Assembly (NCBI GenBank): GCA_963717255.1
Contig: CAVQVT010000006.1
Span: 248,001-312,000 of the forward strand
Direction of reading: 5' to 3'
Length of the DNA stretch: 64,000 bases
DNA from: CAIYQJ01 sp963717255
GTDB lineage: Bacteria; Chloroflexota; Limnocylindria; Limnocylindrales; CSP1-4
A program made the translations under genes and the position numbers. Positions 8,313-17,204 of the stretch are shown here, piece by piece; the first letter of the stretch is position 1; each line of letters starts with the position of its first letter. The notes below the pieces were generated by a model. That model worked only from the letters and a program-made list of their open reading frames with translations, searched no databases and was not told the DNA's origin.

Positions 8313-10484
8313 TCAGCGGCCGGCGGCCGCCATCAGCTCCTCCATCCGCTTCGCCGTGTACGCCGGCCCCTCCTCGCGGGTGAGCTGGGCGAGCGCGTCG
8401 AGCGGCAGGTCGTCGACGATCGCGCCGTTCGGGTTGAAGAGGAGGTCCTGGTCGACGGCCAGGCCGAAGGCGGAGCCCTCCTTCACGGCGTGGTAGAGGT
8501 TGCGCGGCCTCACCGAATCGCCCACGTTGACCACGTTCGCCCCGGCGGCGCGCAGCTCCCGGAAGAGCCCGTCCTCCGGGCGCGTATGGCAGGTGACGAC
8601 GTCGTCCACCTCGATCGTGGAGCGCTGGAACGCCGCGTCGCGGAGGACGACCGTCGTGCCCTCGATCGATTCGACGGTCGTGCTCGTGATGACGGTCACG
8701 GGGTGCTTGTACGGCCGCGAGTGGAGGACCTCCGCGTCGCCCTGCGCGAAGCGCTTGCGCAGGACGTACATGTGGATGACCTCGCAGTCCGCAGCGAACT
8801 CGCGGTTCTCCGTGACGATCGTCAGCTCCTTGCCGATGTCGGCGAGGAACGCGGCAGTGTCGGTCGCCGCGTAGCTGTCGCCCCAGAGGAGGACGCGGGA
8901 GCCGATCTTCCGCATCCTTCGGCCGCCCGGGTGGCACTCGCAGGCGATCTTGGGGCAGGCCATCGCATCCTCGAAGGGCACCACGCGTGACGCGTCGCCG
9001 GCCACCTGGGGCACGTACGACTTCGCGCCCGTCGCGTTGAGGACGAGGTCGAACCCGCGCAGCTCCTCCACCGTGGGCGCGTGAGAGAGACGGATGTCCA
9101 CGTTCAGGTCGAGGATCTGGTCCCGGATCCAGTCCAGGTACCAGCGCATCTTCTCCTTGCCCGGGACCAGGCAGACGTAGAGCATCGCGCCGCCGAGCTC
9201 GGCGTGCTTCTCGAAGAGCGTCACGCGGTGGCCGCGCTCGGTCGCGATCCGCGCGGCCTCCATGCCGGCGGGCCCGCCGCCCACGACGGCGACGTTCACG
9301 GGCTTTCCGGTCCGCTTCATGTCGTGGTACGCGGGGTTCCCGCACGCGGCGTTGATCGAGCAGGCGATCTCGTGCTTCGCCATGAGCGACTCCTGCCAGC
9401 AGCCGCCCAGGCAGGAGATGCAGCGGCGGATCGACCGCACCTTCCCGTACTTCGCCTTCACCGGCCAGTAAGGGTCGGCGAGGAGCTGCCGGGCGAGGCC
9501 GACGAGGTCCGTCTTGCCCTCGGCGAGGATCTGTTCGCAGTACTCGGGGTCGCGAAGCGAATGGCTGGTGATGACCGGGATCTTCACGACCTTCTTCGTC
9601 GCCTCGGCGGCGTACGTCGCCCAGCCCTGCGGGTACTGCATCGGGTCGAAGCCCGCGCCGGGGCTCTCCTGCATCCCCTGGGAGAGGTCGACCGCGGCCA
9701 CGCCCGCCCGTTCCAGGACGCGCGCGGTCTCGAGGCCCTCCTCCATCCCGCGGCCGCCAGGGCACCACTCCTCGAACGAGTAGCGGACGAGGACCGGGTA
9801 GCCCTTCCCGCACTTCTTCCTGATCGAATCGATGACCGCGAGCGGGAACCGCATCCGGTTCTCGAAGCTCCCGCCGAACCGGTCGGTCCGCATGTTCAGG
9901 TAGGGGCTCATGAACTCGGAGAGCAGGTAGCCGTGGGCGGCGTGCAGCTCGACCGCGTCGAAGCCCGCCTGCTTGACCCGCCAGGCGGCCTCGCTGAACA
10001 GGTCCACCAGCTCGAGGATCTCGGGGATCGAGGCCTCCCGGATCTCCTTGCCCTTCTCCTCGGCGTTCTCGTAGACGATCTCGTGCCCTGCCGACCACGG
10101 GAGCTTGAGGACGCGGTCGGTCGCGCCGAGGGTGTTGTAGCGGGGGATCGCGCACTGGCGCCCGGGGTGCTGGAGCTGGACGGCGCACTTCGCGCCGTAC
10201 CGGTGCATCGACTCGGCGAGGCGTGCGAGGCCGGGGACGTAGTTGTCGCCGTCCGCCACGAGGCAGGTCACGGTGGGCCGGCCCGTCTTCATGTCCGGCG
10301 TCGTCGCGCCGACGATCACGAACCCTGTGCCGCCGCGGGCGATGTCGCCGTGGTGGTGGATGTCGCGCTCGCTCACCTCGCCGTCGGCGTGGGACGAGCT
10401 GATGTCCGTGGGCACGTGGACGATGCGGTTCGGGAGCTCCATGTTCCCCAGCTGGAGCGGGCTGAACAGGTGCGGGAAGGCCAT
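8313..10484 (-). CDS. Old-yellow-enzyme / FAD-NAD(P)H bifunctional reductase (2,4-dienoyl-CoA reductase-like)
   Basis: A 723-residue flavoprotein. Residues 5-345 form an FMN TIM barrel of the NADH:flavin oxidoreductase family (HAAHGYLLSEFMSPYLN; NRMRFPLAVIDSIR). A Cys cluster, CISCLGGC plus a later Cys at about 350-375, binds a 4Fe-4S centre. From about 394 an FAD/NAD domain starts with AVVGGGPAGMEAARIA. This layout is that of FadH, trimethylamine dehydrogenase and related enoate or dienoyl reductases. The start at 10484 follows a GGAGGG site. It is transcribed divergently from an AraC regulator that probably controls it, and a hairpin lies in its leader. The substrate (enoate, bile-acid-like or aromatic) is unknown. 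Confidence 0.88.
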   Translation of the reverse strand: MAFPHLFSPLQLGNMELPNRIVHVPTDISSSHADGEVSERDIHHHGDIARGGTGFVIVGATTPDMKTGRPTVTCLVADGDNYVPGLARLAESMHRYGAKCAVQLQHPGRQCAIPRYNTLGATDRVLKLPWSAGHEIVYENAEEKGKEIREASIPEILELVDLFSEAAWRVKQAGFDAVELHAAHGYLLSEFMSPYLNMRTDRFGGSFENRMRFPLAVIDSIRKKCGKGYPVLVRYSFEEWCPGGRGMEEGLETARVLERAGVAAVDLSQGMQESPGAGFDPMQYPQGWATYAAEATKKVVKIPVITSHSLRDPEYCEQILAEGKTDLVGLARQLLADPYWPVKAKYGKVRSIRRCISCLGGCWQESLMAKHEIACSINAACGNPAYHDMKRTGKPVNVAVVGGGPAGMEAARIATERGHRVTLFEKHAELGGAMLYVCLVPGKEKMRWYLDWIRDQILDLNVDIRLSHAPTVEELRGFDLVLNATGAKSYVPQVAGDASRVVPFEDAMACPKIACECHPGGRRMRKIGSRVLLWGDSYAATDTAAFLADIGKELTIVTENREFAADCEVIHMYVLRKRFAQGDAEVLHSRPYKHPVTVITSTTVESIEGTTVVLRDAAFQRSTIEVDDVVTCHTRPEDGLFRELRAAGANVVNVGDSVRPRNLYHAVKEGSAFGLAVDQDLLFNPNGAIVDDLPLDALAQLTREEGPAYTAKRMEELMAAAGR

Positions 10485-10510
10485 GGCCGGATCCCTCCGT
10501 GGTGGGCGAG

Positions 10511-10542
10511 CCGAGGTGGCGGGGCGGGCCCCACCACCTCGG
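10511..10542. promoter_or_regulatory. Near-perfect inverted repeat in divergent intergenic region
   Basis: Arms of 14 bases (10511-10524 and 10529-10542) match with one mismatch around a CGGG loop, 27 bases upstream of the reductase start. There is no T-run. It may be an operator for the adjacent AraC protein or a hairpin in the reductase leader. Confidence 0.5.
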
Positions 10543-10683
10543 ATGCTGGTCGCAGGCACCACCGCGGGCAATGCCAGAGTGGGTCGATGTGCTGGCAGAA
10601 GCGGCTGCCGGATGGACCGTTCGCTCGCGTTTCGCGCCGAATGGCCCTGTCCGATGCGGCTGCCACCCTGCGACCGTCCCCGC

Positions 10684-11583
10684 ATGGCCACGCATGTCTG
10701 GCGGCAGGACATGGAGCCCGACTTCCCGCTCGCGGTGGTCGACTACACGGCGCACGGGGCCGGGGACCCCATGCACTGGCACGACCACTTCGAGATCGCG
10801 GTGGTGCTCGAGGGTCGTGGCGTCTTCATGTTCGGGCGTCGCGCGCTCACGGCGGAGGCCGGCGACATCTTCTTCATCGACGACTCGCAGCCGCACGTCG
10901 CGCTCGCCGATCCAGGGACCTCGCTCCGGCTCCTGCTCGTCCTGTTCCGCCCCGAGCTCATCGCCGGGCCGGGGTGTCGCGAGCTGGACCTCGGGTACCT
11001 CGCGCCGTTCCGCGCCGACGAGCGCTCGGCTGGTCCGCGGATCAGGGGCGTGTCGGCACTCGCCGCGGAGGTGACGCCGGTCCTGGAGCAGCTGCGGACG
11101 ATCTGGGACCGCCACGATCCCGCCGAGCGCCACCTGGCCGACGCGACCCTCCGCCTGGCGCTCGCGCTCGTGAGCCGGCAGCGGGGGGCTGGGGCGCGGG
11201 CGGGCGCCGCCCGCGCCGCGGCCGACCGGCGGGAGCAGATCCGGCCGGTCCTCGCGTACGTGGACGGCCACTGCCGCGAGAGCATCACGCTCGGGGACGT
11301 GGCGGGGCTCGTGCACGTCAGCCCCTCGCGCGTCCGCCACGTCTTCAAGGACGTCACGGGCGTGAGCTTCAAGGAGTACGTGACGCAGGTCCGGGTCGCG
11401 GAGGCGAAGCGGCTCCTGCTCGGGACGGACCTCTCGGTCGCCGAGATCGCGCGGGCCGTGAGCTACACGAACCTCAACCAGTTCTACAAGGTGTTCTACC
11501 GGTCGTGCGCGATGTCGCCGGGGGAGTATCGCCGGTACTACACGCCCACCGGCGGCCAGGCTGGGATGGCCGCGGCACCGTAG
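10684..11583 (+). CDS. AraC family transcriptional regulator
   Basis: A 299-residue regulator. The N-terminal cupin sensor domain (about 10-150) contains HWHDHFEIAVVLEGRG. The C-terminal pair of helix-turn-helix motifs (about 195-290) includes ITLGDVAGLVHVSPSRVRHV and the family signature around AEIARAVSYTNLNQFYKVF. It is divergent from the flavin reductase gene and separated by about 200 bases, so it probably controls that gene. ATG at 10684 is used; another in-frame ATG 30 bases upstream is possible, because neither has a clear ribosome site. The linker at about 175-190 is rich in Ala, Gly and Arg. Confidence 0.9.
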   Translation: MATHVWRQDMEPDFPLAVVDYTAHGAGDPMHWHDHFEIAVVLEGRGVFMFGRRALTAEAGDIFFIDDSQPHVALADPGTSLRLLLVLFRPELIAGPGCRELDLGYLAPFRADERSAGPRIRGVSALAAEVTPVLEQLRTIWDRHDPAERHLADATLRLALALVSRQRGAGARAGAARAAADRREQIRPVLAYVDGHCRESITLGDVAGLVHVSPSRVRHVFKDVTGVSFKEYVTQVRVAEAKRLLLGTDLSVAEIARAVSYTNLNQFYKVFYRSCAMSPGEYRRYYTPTGGQAGMAAAP

Positions 11584-11678
11584 GGCACGTCGCGCGCCCA
11601 CGAAGCCGGCCCCGCAGGGCTACGATCGGTGCGGCTGCATGCGGGCCCGGACGGCCCGCGAGGAGATGGAGTCGGCAG

Positions 11679-12536
11679 ATGGCAGTGACGGTCCGCGAGG
11701 CGGTGCACGACGACTGGGTGGAGGCCGGGCGCATCTGCTACGAGGCGTTCGCGAGCCTCGCCGACGAGCACGGCTTCCCGCACGACTTCCCCACGGTCGA
11801 GGCGGCATCCGACCCGATCCGCTGGATGATCGACCACCCGCGCATCACCGGGCTGGTGGCGGAGTCCGATCGCCGGATCGTCGGCAGCCTGTTCATGGAC
11901 CAGCGCGGGCCGATCTGGGCGATCGGTCCGATCAGCGTCGATCCGACCGCGCAGGACCATGGCATCGGCCGGCTCCTCACGCAGACGGCGATCGACCGCT
12001 GGCGCGCCGGCGGCTCACCCGGGCTCCGGCTCGTCCAGATCGCATACCACAACCGCTCCCTGAGCCTGTACACGAAGCTCGGCTTCGACGTCCGGGAGAC
12101 GTTCGCTGCGATGCACGGCGAACCCGTGCGCCAGGCGATGCCCGGGTACCTCGTTCGGCCGGCGACGCCCGCAGACGAGGACGCCTGCAACGCGCTGTGC
12201 TACCGGGTCCACGGCCACGCGCGCCCCGGCGAGGTGCGCGAGGCGATCGAGAGCGGCGACGGCCGCGTCGTGGAGCACCTTGGCCGCCTCACGGGCTACA
12301 CGACGAAGGTGAACTACTTCTTCCACTCGGTCGCCGCGTCGAACGACGACATGCGCGCCCTGATCTGCGCGGCGGACGACTACGGGACGCCCGGGTTCCT
12401 CGTGCCGCTCTCCAACCACGACCTGTTCCGCTGGTGCATCGCCAGCGGCCTCCGGATCTTCTTCCTCACGAACCTCATGTCGATCGGCCTGTACCGGGAG
12501 CCCGAGGGGACGTACCTGCCCTCAGTGGGCTACTGA
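11679..12536 (+). CDS. GNAT family N-acetyltransferase
   Basis: A 285-residue protein. The first 150 residues form a GNAT domain: GPISVDPTAQDHGIGRLLTQ is the acetyl-CoA pyrophosphate loop (Q/RxxGxG/A type), and NRSLSLYTKLGF follows as the usual last helix and strand. The rest (about 155-285) looks like a second, degenerate GNAT-like module, as in two-domain GNAT proteins. The acceptor is unknown. A possible -10 element, TACGAT, lies near 11620. The stop is 6 bases before the next start, so it may be co-transcribed with the URO-D-family gene and nagA. Confidence 0.82.
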   Translation: MAVTVREAVHDDWVEAGRICYEAFASLADEHGFPHDFPTVEAASDPIRWMIDHPRITGLVAESDRRIVGSLFMDQRGPIWAIGPISVDPTAQDHGIGRLLTQTAIDRWRAGGSPGLRLVQIAYHNRSLSLYTKLGFDVRETFAAMHGEPVRQAMPGYLVRPATPADEDACNALCYRVHGHARPGEVREAIESGDGRVVEHLGRLTGYTTKVNYFFHSVAASNDDMRALICAADDYGTPGFLVPLSNHDLFRWCIASGLRIFFLTNLMSIGLYREPEGTYLPSVGY

Positions 12537-12542
12537 CCGCCG

Positions 12543-13706
12543 ATGTCCGACGTCAGCGGCGGCTCCCGGGAGCGGGTCCGGGCGACCCTCGCGCACCGCG
12601 AGCCCGACCGGGTCCCGTTCGACCTCGGCGGGTCCCGCCAGACGGGCATCCACGTGCGGGCGTACGCGGGGCTGCGCGAGGCGCTGGGCCTGGAGCCACG
12701 GGAGCCGCGCGCCATCGACATCACCCAGCAGCTCGCCGACGTGGAGCCGGACGTCCTCGACGCCCTGGGGGTGGACGTCCGCTACGTCGCGCCCCGCGGC
12801 TCGTCCACCTACCGCCGCGAGATCCGCGAGGAGGGCGAGTACCGGACGTTCACCGACGAGTGGGGCGTCGGGCGGCGGATGCCGCTCGCGACGGGCCTCT
12901 ACTACGACAGCTACGCGCCGCCGCTGGCGGGCGAGATCGACGCGGCGGCGGTGGACGCGTACGCCTGCCCCGACGCGTCCGATCCGGCCCGGTACGCGGG
13001 GATGGCGGAGGAGGCGCGGCGCTACGCCGAGGAGGAGGGGAGGGCCGTCCAGGTCGGGTCGATCTGCGGCGGGCTCACCGAGGGCCTCTTCAAGCTGCGG
13101 GGGTTCGAGGACGGGTACATGGACCTCGCCGGCGACCCGTCACTGGCCCGGCGCGTCATGGAGCGGATCCTGGAGGTGAAGATCGCGTACTGGTCGCGCG
13201 TGCTCCCGCTCGTGGACGGCCACGTGGACGTGGTCGGCGAGGCGGACGACCTCGGCGGCCAGGAGCGGACGCTCTTCTCGCCCGCGACGTACCGCGACCT
13301 GGTGAAGCCGCTGCACCGGGAGCTCTTCGACTTCCTCCACGCGCACACCGACGCGAAGGTCTTCTTCCACACCTGCGGCGCGGTCCGGGAGCTGATCCCG
13401 GACCTCATCGAGATCGGCGTCGACATCCTCAACCCGGTCCAGGTGTCGGCCGCCGGGATGGACACGGCCGAGCTGAAGCGGGAGTTCGGCCGGGACCTGG
13501 TCTTCTGGGGCGGCGGCGTGGACACGCAGCGGGTCCTGGGGGCGGGGACGCCCGACGAGGTCCGCGCCGAGGTGCTCCGGCGGGTGGGCGACCTCGCGCC
13601 GGGCGGCGGGTTCGTCTTCGCCGCGGTCCACAACATCCAGCCGAACGTCCCGGCGGAGAACGTCCTCGCGATGCGGGCGGCGCTGGCGGAGGTGCAGGGT
13701 GGCTGA
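12543..13706 (+). CDS. Uroporphyrinogen decarboxylase family protein (URO-D fold)
   Basis: A 387-residue TIM-barrel protein of the URO-D superfamily. RVPFDLGGSRQTGIHV near the N-terminus, DVVGEADDLGGQERTLFSP and FFHTCGAVRELIPDLIEIGVD are typical of the MtaA/CmuA-like and sugar-cluster branch rather than true HemE. This branch includes corrinoid-dependent methyltransferases and many proteins of unknown reaction found beside sugar genes. FHTCG provides the His-x-Cys pair often used for zinc in the methyltransferase branch. The 3' end overlaps the nagA start by 8 bases. A role in haem synthesis is unlikely, because no hem genes are nearby. Confidence 0.8.
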   Translation: MSDVSGGSRERVRATLAHREPDRVPFDLGGSRQTGIHVRAYAGLREALGLEPREPRAIDITQQLADVEPDVLDALGVDVRYVAPRGSSTYRREIREEGEYRTFTDEWGVGRRMPLATGLYYDSYAPPLAGEIDAAAVDAYACPDASDPARYAGMAEEARRYAEEEGRAVQVGSICGGLTEGLFKLRGFEDGYMDLAGDPSLARRVMERILEVKIAYWSRVLPLVDGHVDVVGEADDLGGQERTLFSPATYRDLVKPLHRELFDFLHAHTDAKVFFHTCGAVRELIPDLIEIGVDILNPVQVSAAGMDTAELKREFGRDLVFWGGGVDTQRVLGAGTPDEVRAEVLRRVGDLAPGGGFVFAAVHNIQPNVPAENVLAMRAALAEVQGG

Positions 13707-14890
13707 GGTCGTCACCGGGCGGCTGGTCCTCGCGGACCGGGTCGTGCCCGGCAGGCTGGTCATCGAGGACGGCTGGATCACGAGCGTCGACACGGACGAG
13801 GAGACCGCGAGCGCGGTGTCCGACGCCCGCGGCCCCGCCGGCTCGGCGGGCCGGGCCGGCCCGGGGATCGCGGCGGGCGGAGCGCCGATCGTCGCGCCGG
13901 GCTTCATCGACGTGCACGTCCACGGCTGGGGCGGCCACGACGCGACGGGCGATGCGGACGCCCTCACCGGGATGGCCCGCGCGCTCCTGCGTCGCGGCGT
14001 CACGTCCTTCCTGCCCACCGCGCCGACGCTGCCCGAGGGGGAGATCCCGCGATTCGCCGCGCGCGTCCGCGGCTGGATCCCGGCGGCCCCGGCCGACGGC
14101 GCGGAGCCGCTCGGCTTTAACCTGGAGGGACCGGTCATCGCGCCGGCCCGCAAGGGTGCCCACGACCCGGCCCTGCTGCGGACCCCCGCCGACATCGACC
14201 CGGCGGTGGTGGAGGCGTCCCTCGACGGCCTCCGGATCATGACGATCGCCCCGGAGCTCCCCGGCGCGCTCGCCCTCATCGAGCGGCTGGCCGGGCTGGG
14301 GATCGCGGCGTCTCTCGGGCACTCCGCGGCCACGATCGACGAGGCGCGCGCCGGATACCGCGCCGGCGGACGGACGACGACACACATCTTCAACGCGATG
14401 TCCGGCGTGGATCACAGGGCGCCCGGCCTCGCGGTGGCCGCGCTCACCGACGATGGGGCATACGTCGAGCTGATCGCGGACGGACACCACGTCCACCCGG
14501 CGCTCTGGCCGCTCATCGTTCGAGCCAAGCCCTCCGACCGCCTGCTCCTGGTGAGCGACGCGTTGCCCTTCGCCGGGATGGGGGACGGGCGCACCGTGAT
14601 CGGCGGCCTCGACGTGGAGGTCCGCGACGGCCGGGCCACGCTCCTCGGCACGGAGACGCTGGCGGGGTCCGTCATCGCGCTCGACAGCGCCGTCCGGAAC
14701 ATGGCCCGCGAAGGGACGCCCCTGCCCGCAGCTGCTGCCGCCGCCTCGGCGAACCCGGCCGCGCTCCTGGGGGCCGACGGATCGCGGCGCGATCGCGGTC
14801 GGCCTGCGCGCCCACCTCGTGGAGCTCGACGACGACCTGCGGGTGCGCAGGGTGACGCGCGGGGCCGGCTGGGTGGCCGCCGCCGGCTGA
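13699..14890 (+). CDS. nagA: N-acetylglucosamine-6-phosphate deacetylase, frameshifted near the 3' end
   Basis: An amidohydrolase-fold enzyme that removes acetate from GlcNAc-6-phosphate. Metal and active-site motifs are in place: DVHVHG, FNLEGPV, SLGHSAA, THIFNAMSG, IADGHHV and LLVSDALPF. The frame breaks after NPAALLG in a run of five G at about 14769-14773. Removing one G restores PTDRGAIAVGLRAHLVELD and a natural stop at 14888-14890, whereas the unrepaired frame runs on to 14997 as Arg/Pro-rich nonsense. The GTG start overlaps the preceding gene. It links the cluster to amino-sugar catabolism, although nagB and an N-acetylglucosamine kinase are not recognisable here. Confidence 0.88.
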
Positions 14891-14923
14891 CCCCGCCTGC
14901 TGACCCTGCCCGAGAGACCGGGC

Positions 14924-15753
14924 CTACGCCTCGCCGGCGCCGGGCCGCGGCTCGCTCACGCCCCAGCCCCCGTCCACCGCGACGATCTGCCCGGTGACCA
15001 TGCGGGCCTCGTCGCTGAGGAGGTGCAGCGCCGTCGCGGTGACCGCGTCCGCGTCGATGGGGCCGCCGGCGAGCGGCTGCTTCTCGGCGAGGTACGCGAC
15101 GATCGCGGGGTCGTCCTGCGCCCGCCGGCTCATGGGCGTGGCCACGAGCGCCGGCGCGATCGCGTTCACCCGGATCCCCTCCGGCGCGTAGTACGCGGCG
15201 AGAGCCCGCGTCAGGCCGTCGATCGCGCCTTTGCTCGCGGCGTACGCATGGGTGGCGAAGAACGCCGGCGCCGGGTGCGTCGCGAGCGTGCTCGACATGA
15301 GCAGGATCGATCCCTCGCCCTCCGTGGGCGTCCGGGTGCTGCCCGAGCATCCGGCGGATGGCGGCCCGGGCGACGAGGAACTGGCTCGTCGCGTTGGCGG
15401 CCATCACGGCCTCCCAGCCGTCGAGCGTCGCCTCGTGGATCGGGCCGTCCCCGAAGCGCCGTCCGGAGATCCCGGCGACGCCGTAGACGGCGTCGAGGCG
15501 CCCGAAGTGGTCGTGGAACGCCGCGAAGCGTTGCCTCCACCTCCGCCTCGCGCCGCAGGTCCGCCACCTGCCACGCGCACGTGCCCCCGGCGGCGCGGAC
15601 CTCGTCCGCCAGCGCGCGAAGGTGCGCCTCCGTCCGCGACGCCGCGAAGACCGCGCCGCCCTCCGCGCCGATCGCCCGGGCCGCGGATGCGGCCATCCCG
15701 GTGGATCCGGTGACCAGGACGTGGCGGCCGGCGAACCGGGCGGGTCGGGTCAC
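14924..15753 (-). CDS. Short-chain dehydrogenase/reductase, broken by two single-base frameshifts
   Basis: Three frames together give one SDR of about 276 residues. The N-terminus has the cofactor motif HVLVTGSTGMAASAARAIG. The middle piece reads FGRLDAVYGVAGISGRRFG. The last piece has the catalytic YAASK pair followed by EGIRVNAIAPALVATPM and ends VAVDGGWG. The breaks are near 15533 (one base missing) and near 15339 (one base extra in a CCC run). The GTG start overlaps the upstream oxidoreductase stop by four bases, so it belongs to that minus-strand operon. With repair the enzyme would be normal; the substrate is unknown. Confidence 0.8.
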
Positions 15754-17204
15754 GACAGCACCTCCGGGGCCTCGACCGGGTCGAGCGGATCGAGCAGCGC
15801 CCCGTCGGCCGCGAGGCGCGCCCGGAGCGCGGCCGACGGCACGTCCCGCGGCACGCCGCGCGCCGCCGCGGCCATCGCCGCGGCCGTCCCTGCCGCCTGC
15901 CCCATCGCCATGCACGTGGCCATCGACCGGGCGGAGGCGTGGGCGTCGTGCGTCGCGGAGAAGCACCGCCCGGCGACGAGCAGCCCCTCGACGCCCAGCG
16001 GGAGCAGCGACCGGTAGGGGATCCCGTACACGCCACCGCCGCCCACGGACCGCCACTCCGTGTCGCCGCCGGCGTGGTGGTCCTCGATCGGCGCGCCGCA
16101 GAGGGCGATCTCGTCGGGGAAGCGCCGCGCCTCGAGCACGTCGTCGCGCGTCAGGCGGTGGTCGCCGTGGACGCGCCTGCTCTCGCGCACCCCGATGGCC
16201 GGGCTGGTCGCCACGACGACCGCGCGCTCGAAGCCCGGCACGCGGTCGCGCAGGAACCGGTGGTACTCCTGCACCTGGCGGCGGCCCTCGACCTCGGCCG
16301 CGGTCAGCTGGACCGGGTCGGTGGCGTCCACGTGCGGGATCCGCGTCATGTGGATGAGCGCCACGCCCTCGTAGGGCGTCCGGTGCCACGAGCCCTCCAC
16401 GCGGGGGAGCCGGTAGTCGCCCGACGTGACCGCCTCGCGCATGAGCCGCCAGAGGCCGGCCTTCGGGACCGCCTTCGCGCGGTCGAGGTCCACGTTCGCG
16501 ACCTTGAAGAGCGTCGAGAGCGACTGGACCGTCCGTCCATCCGACGGTGAGTCGTGGGGCACGCCGGCCATCGCGCTCACGTCCGCGTCGCCCGAAGCGT
16601 CCACGATGGCGCCCGCCCCCACCCAGCGTTCGCCGCCCTTGTTCCACAGCCGGATCGCGGCGAGGCGCCCGCCCGGCCGCCGGCCATCCGATGCGGTGGT
16701 CCCATCGGGTCCCGCCCCGCCCGCGTCGTCCGCGGGAGCCCCGACCGCGCCGTCCGATCCCTCCACGCGCACGCCGGTCGCCCACGTGTGAAGGAGCAGC
16801 TCGACGCCGGCGTCCTCCGCCAGACGCTCCCAGAGCACCTTGAGCGCCTCGGCGTCGTAGGTCACGCCGGTGCCTGCGCCGTACGTGTTCGGGCGCTCGA
16901 AGGCGACGCCGTCGGCGGTCAGGCGCTGCACGACCTCCCAGCCGATCCCACCGACGACGCGCCGCGGCCGCTCGCCCGGCGTCCAGAACGCGTAGAACGT
17001 GTCCAGCACGGCCGTGGAGGTGCCGCCCATGAACGCAAGGCGGTCCACCAGCAGCGTCCGGGCTCCCGCGCGCGCGGCGGCGATCGCCGCCGTCGCACCC
17101 GCGGATCCGGCCCCCACGACCACGACGTCGTAGCTGTCGTGCGCATCGGGCCCGCCGTCGGAGCCACGGTCCGCGGCGCGCAGGCCTCTCCGGTCGCCGC
17201 CCAT
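15750..17204 (-). CDS. FAD-dependent oxidoreductase (FAD_oxidored family)
   Basis: A 484-residue flavoprotein. The dinucleotide motif VVVVGAGSAGATAAIAAARAG is near the N-terminus (about residues 28-48), followed by LVDRLAFMGGTSTAVLDTF. The C-terminal GVYGIPYRSLLP and GLLVAGRCFSATHDAHASAR segment is the conserved FAD-closing motif of this family. A Gly/Ala/Asp-rich insertion sits near residues 140-170. The start overlaps the upstream hydrolase stop by one base (TGATG). Members act on diverse carboxylic or sugar-derived compounds; the partners here, a phosphotriesterase-like lactonase or amidohydrolase and an SDR, suggest a short degradation pathway. Confidence 0.85.
   Translation of the reverse strand: MGGDRRGLRAADRGSDGGPDAHDSYDVVVVGAGSAGATAAIAAARAGARTLLVDRLAFMGGTSTAVLDTFYAFWTPGERPRRVVGGIGWEVVQRLTADGVAFERPNTYGAGTGVTYDAEALKVLWERLAEDAGVELLLHTWATGVRVEGSDGAVGAPADDAGGAGPDGTTASDGRRPGGRLAAIRLWNKGGERWVGAGAIVDASGDADVSAMAGVPHDSPSDGRTVQSLSTLFKVANVDLDRAKAVPKAGLWRLMREAVTSGDYRLPRVEGSWHRTPYEGVALIHMTRIPHVDATDPVQLTAAEVEGRRQVQEYHRFLRDRVPGFERAVVVATSPAIGVRESRRVHGDHRLTRDDVLEARRFPDEIALCGAPIEDHHAGGDTEWRSVGGGGVYGIPYRSLLPLGVEGLLVAGRCFSATHDAHASARSMATCMAMGQAAGTAAAMAAAARGVPRDVPSAALRARLAADGALLDPLDPVEAPEVLS

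Noticed and set aside
7183..11601. 1472-residue minus-strand open frame
   Set aside because: Antisense shadow of the kinase, AraC and intergenic sequence; its residues are Arg/Pro/Gly-rich and match no fold. High GC makes long empty frames.
14769..14890. Programmed frameshifting in nagA
   Set aside because: No slippery heptamer or downstream pseudoknot is evident, and similar breaks in many other genes point to sequence error.
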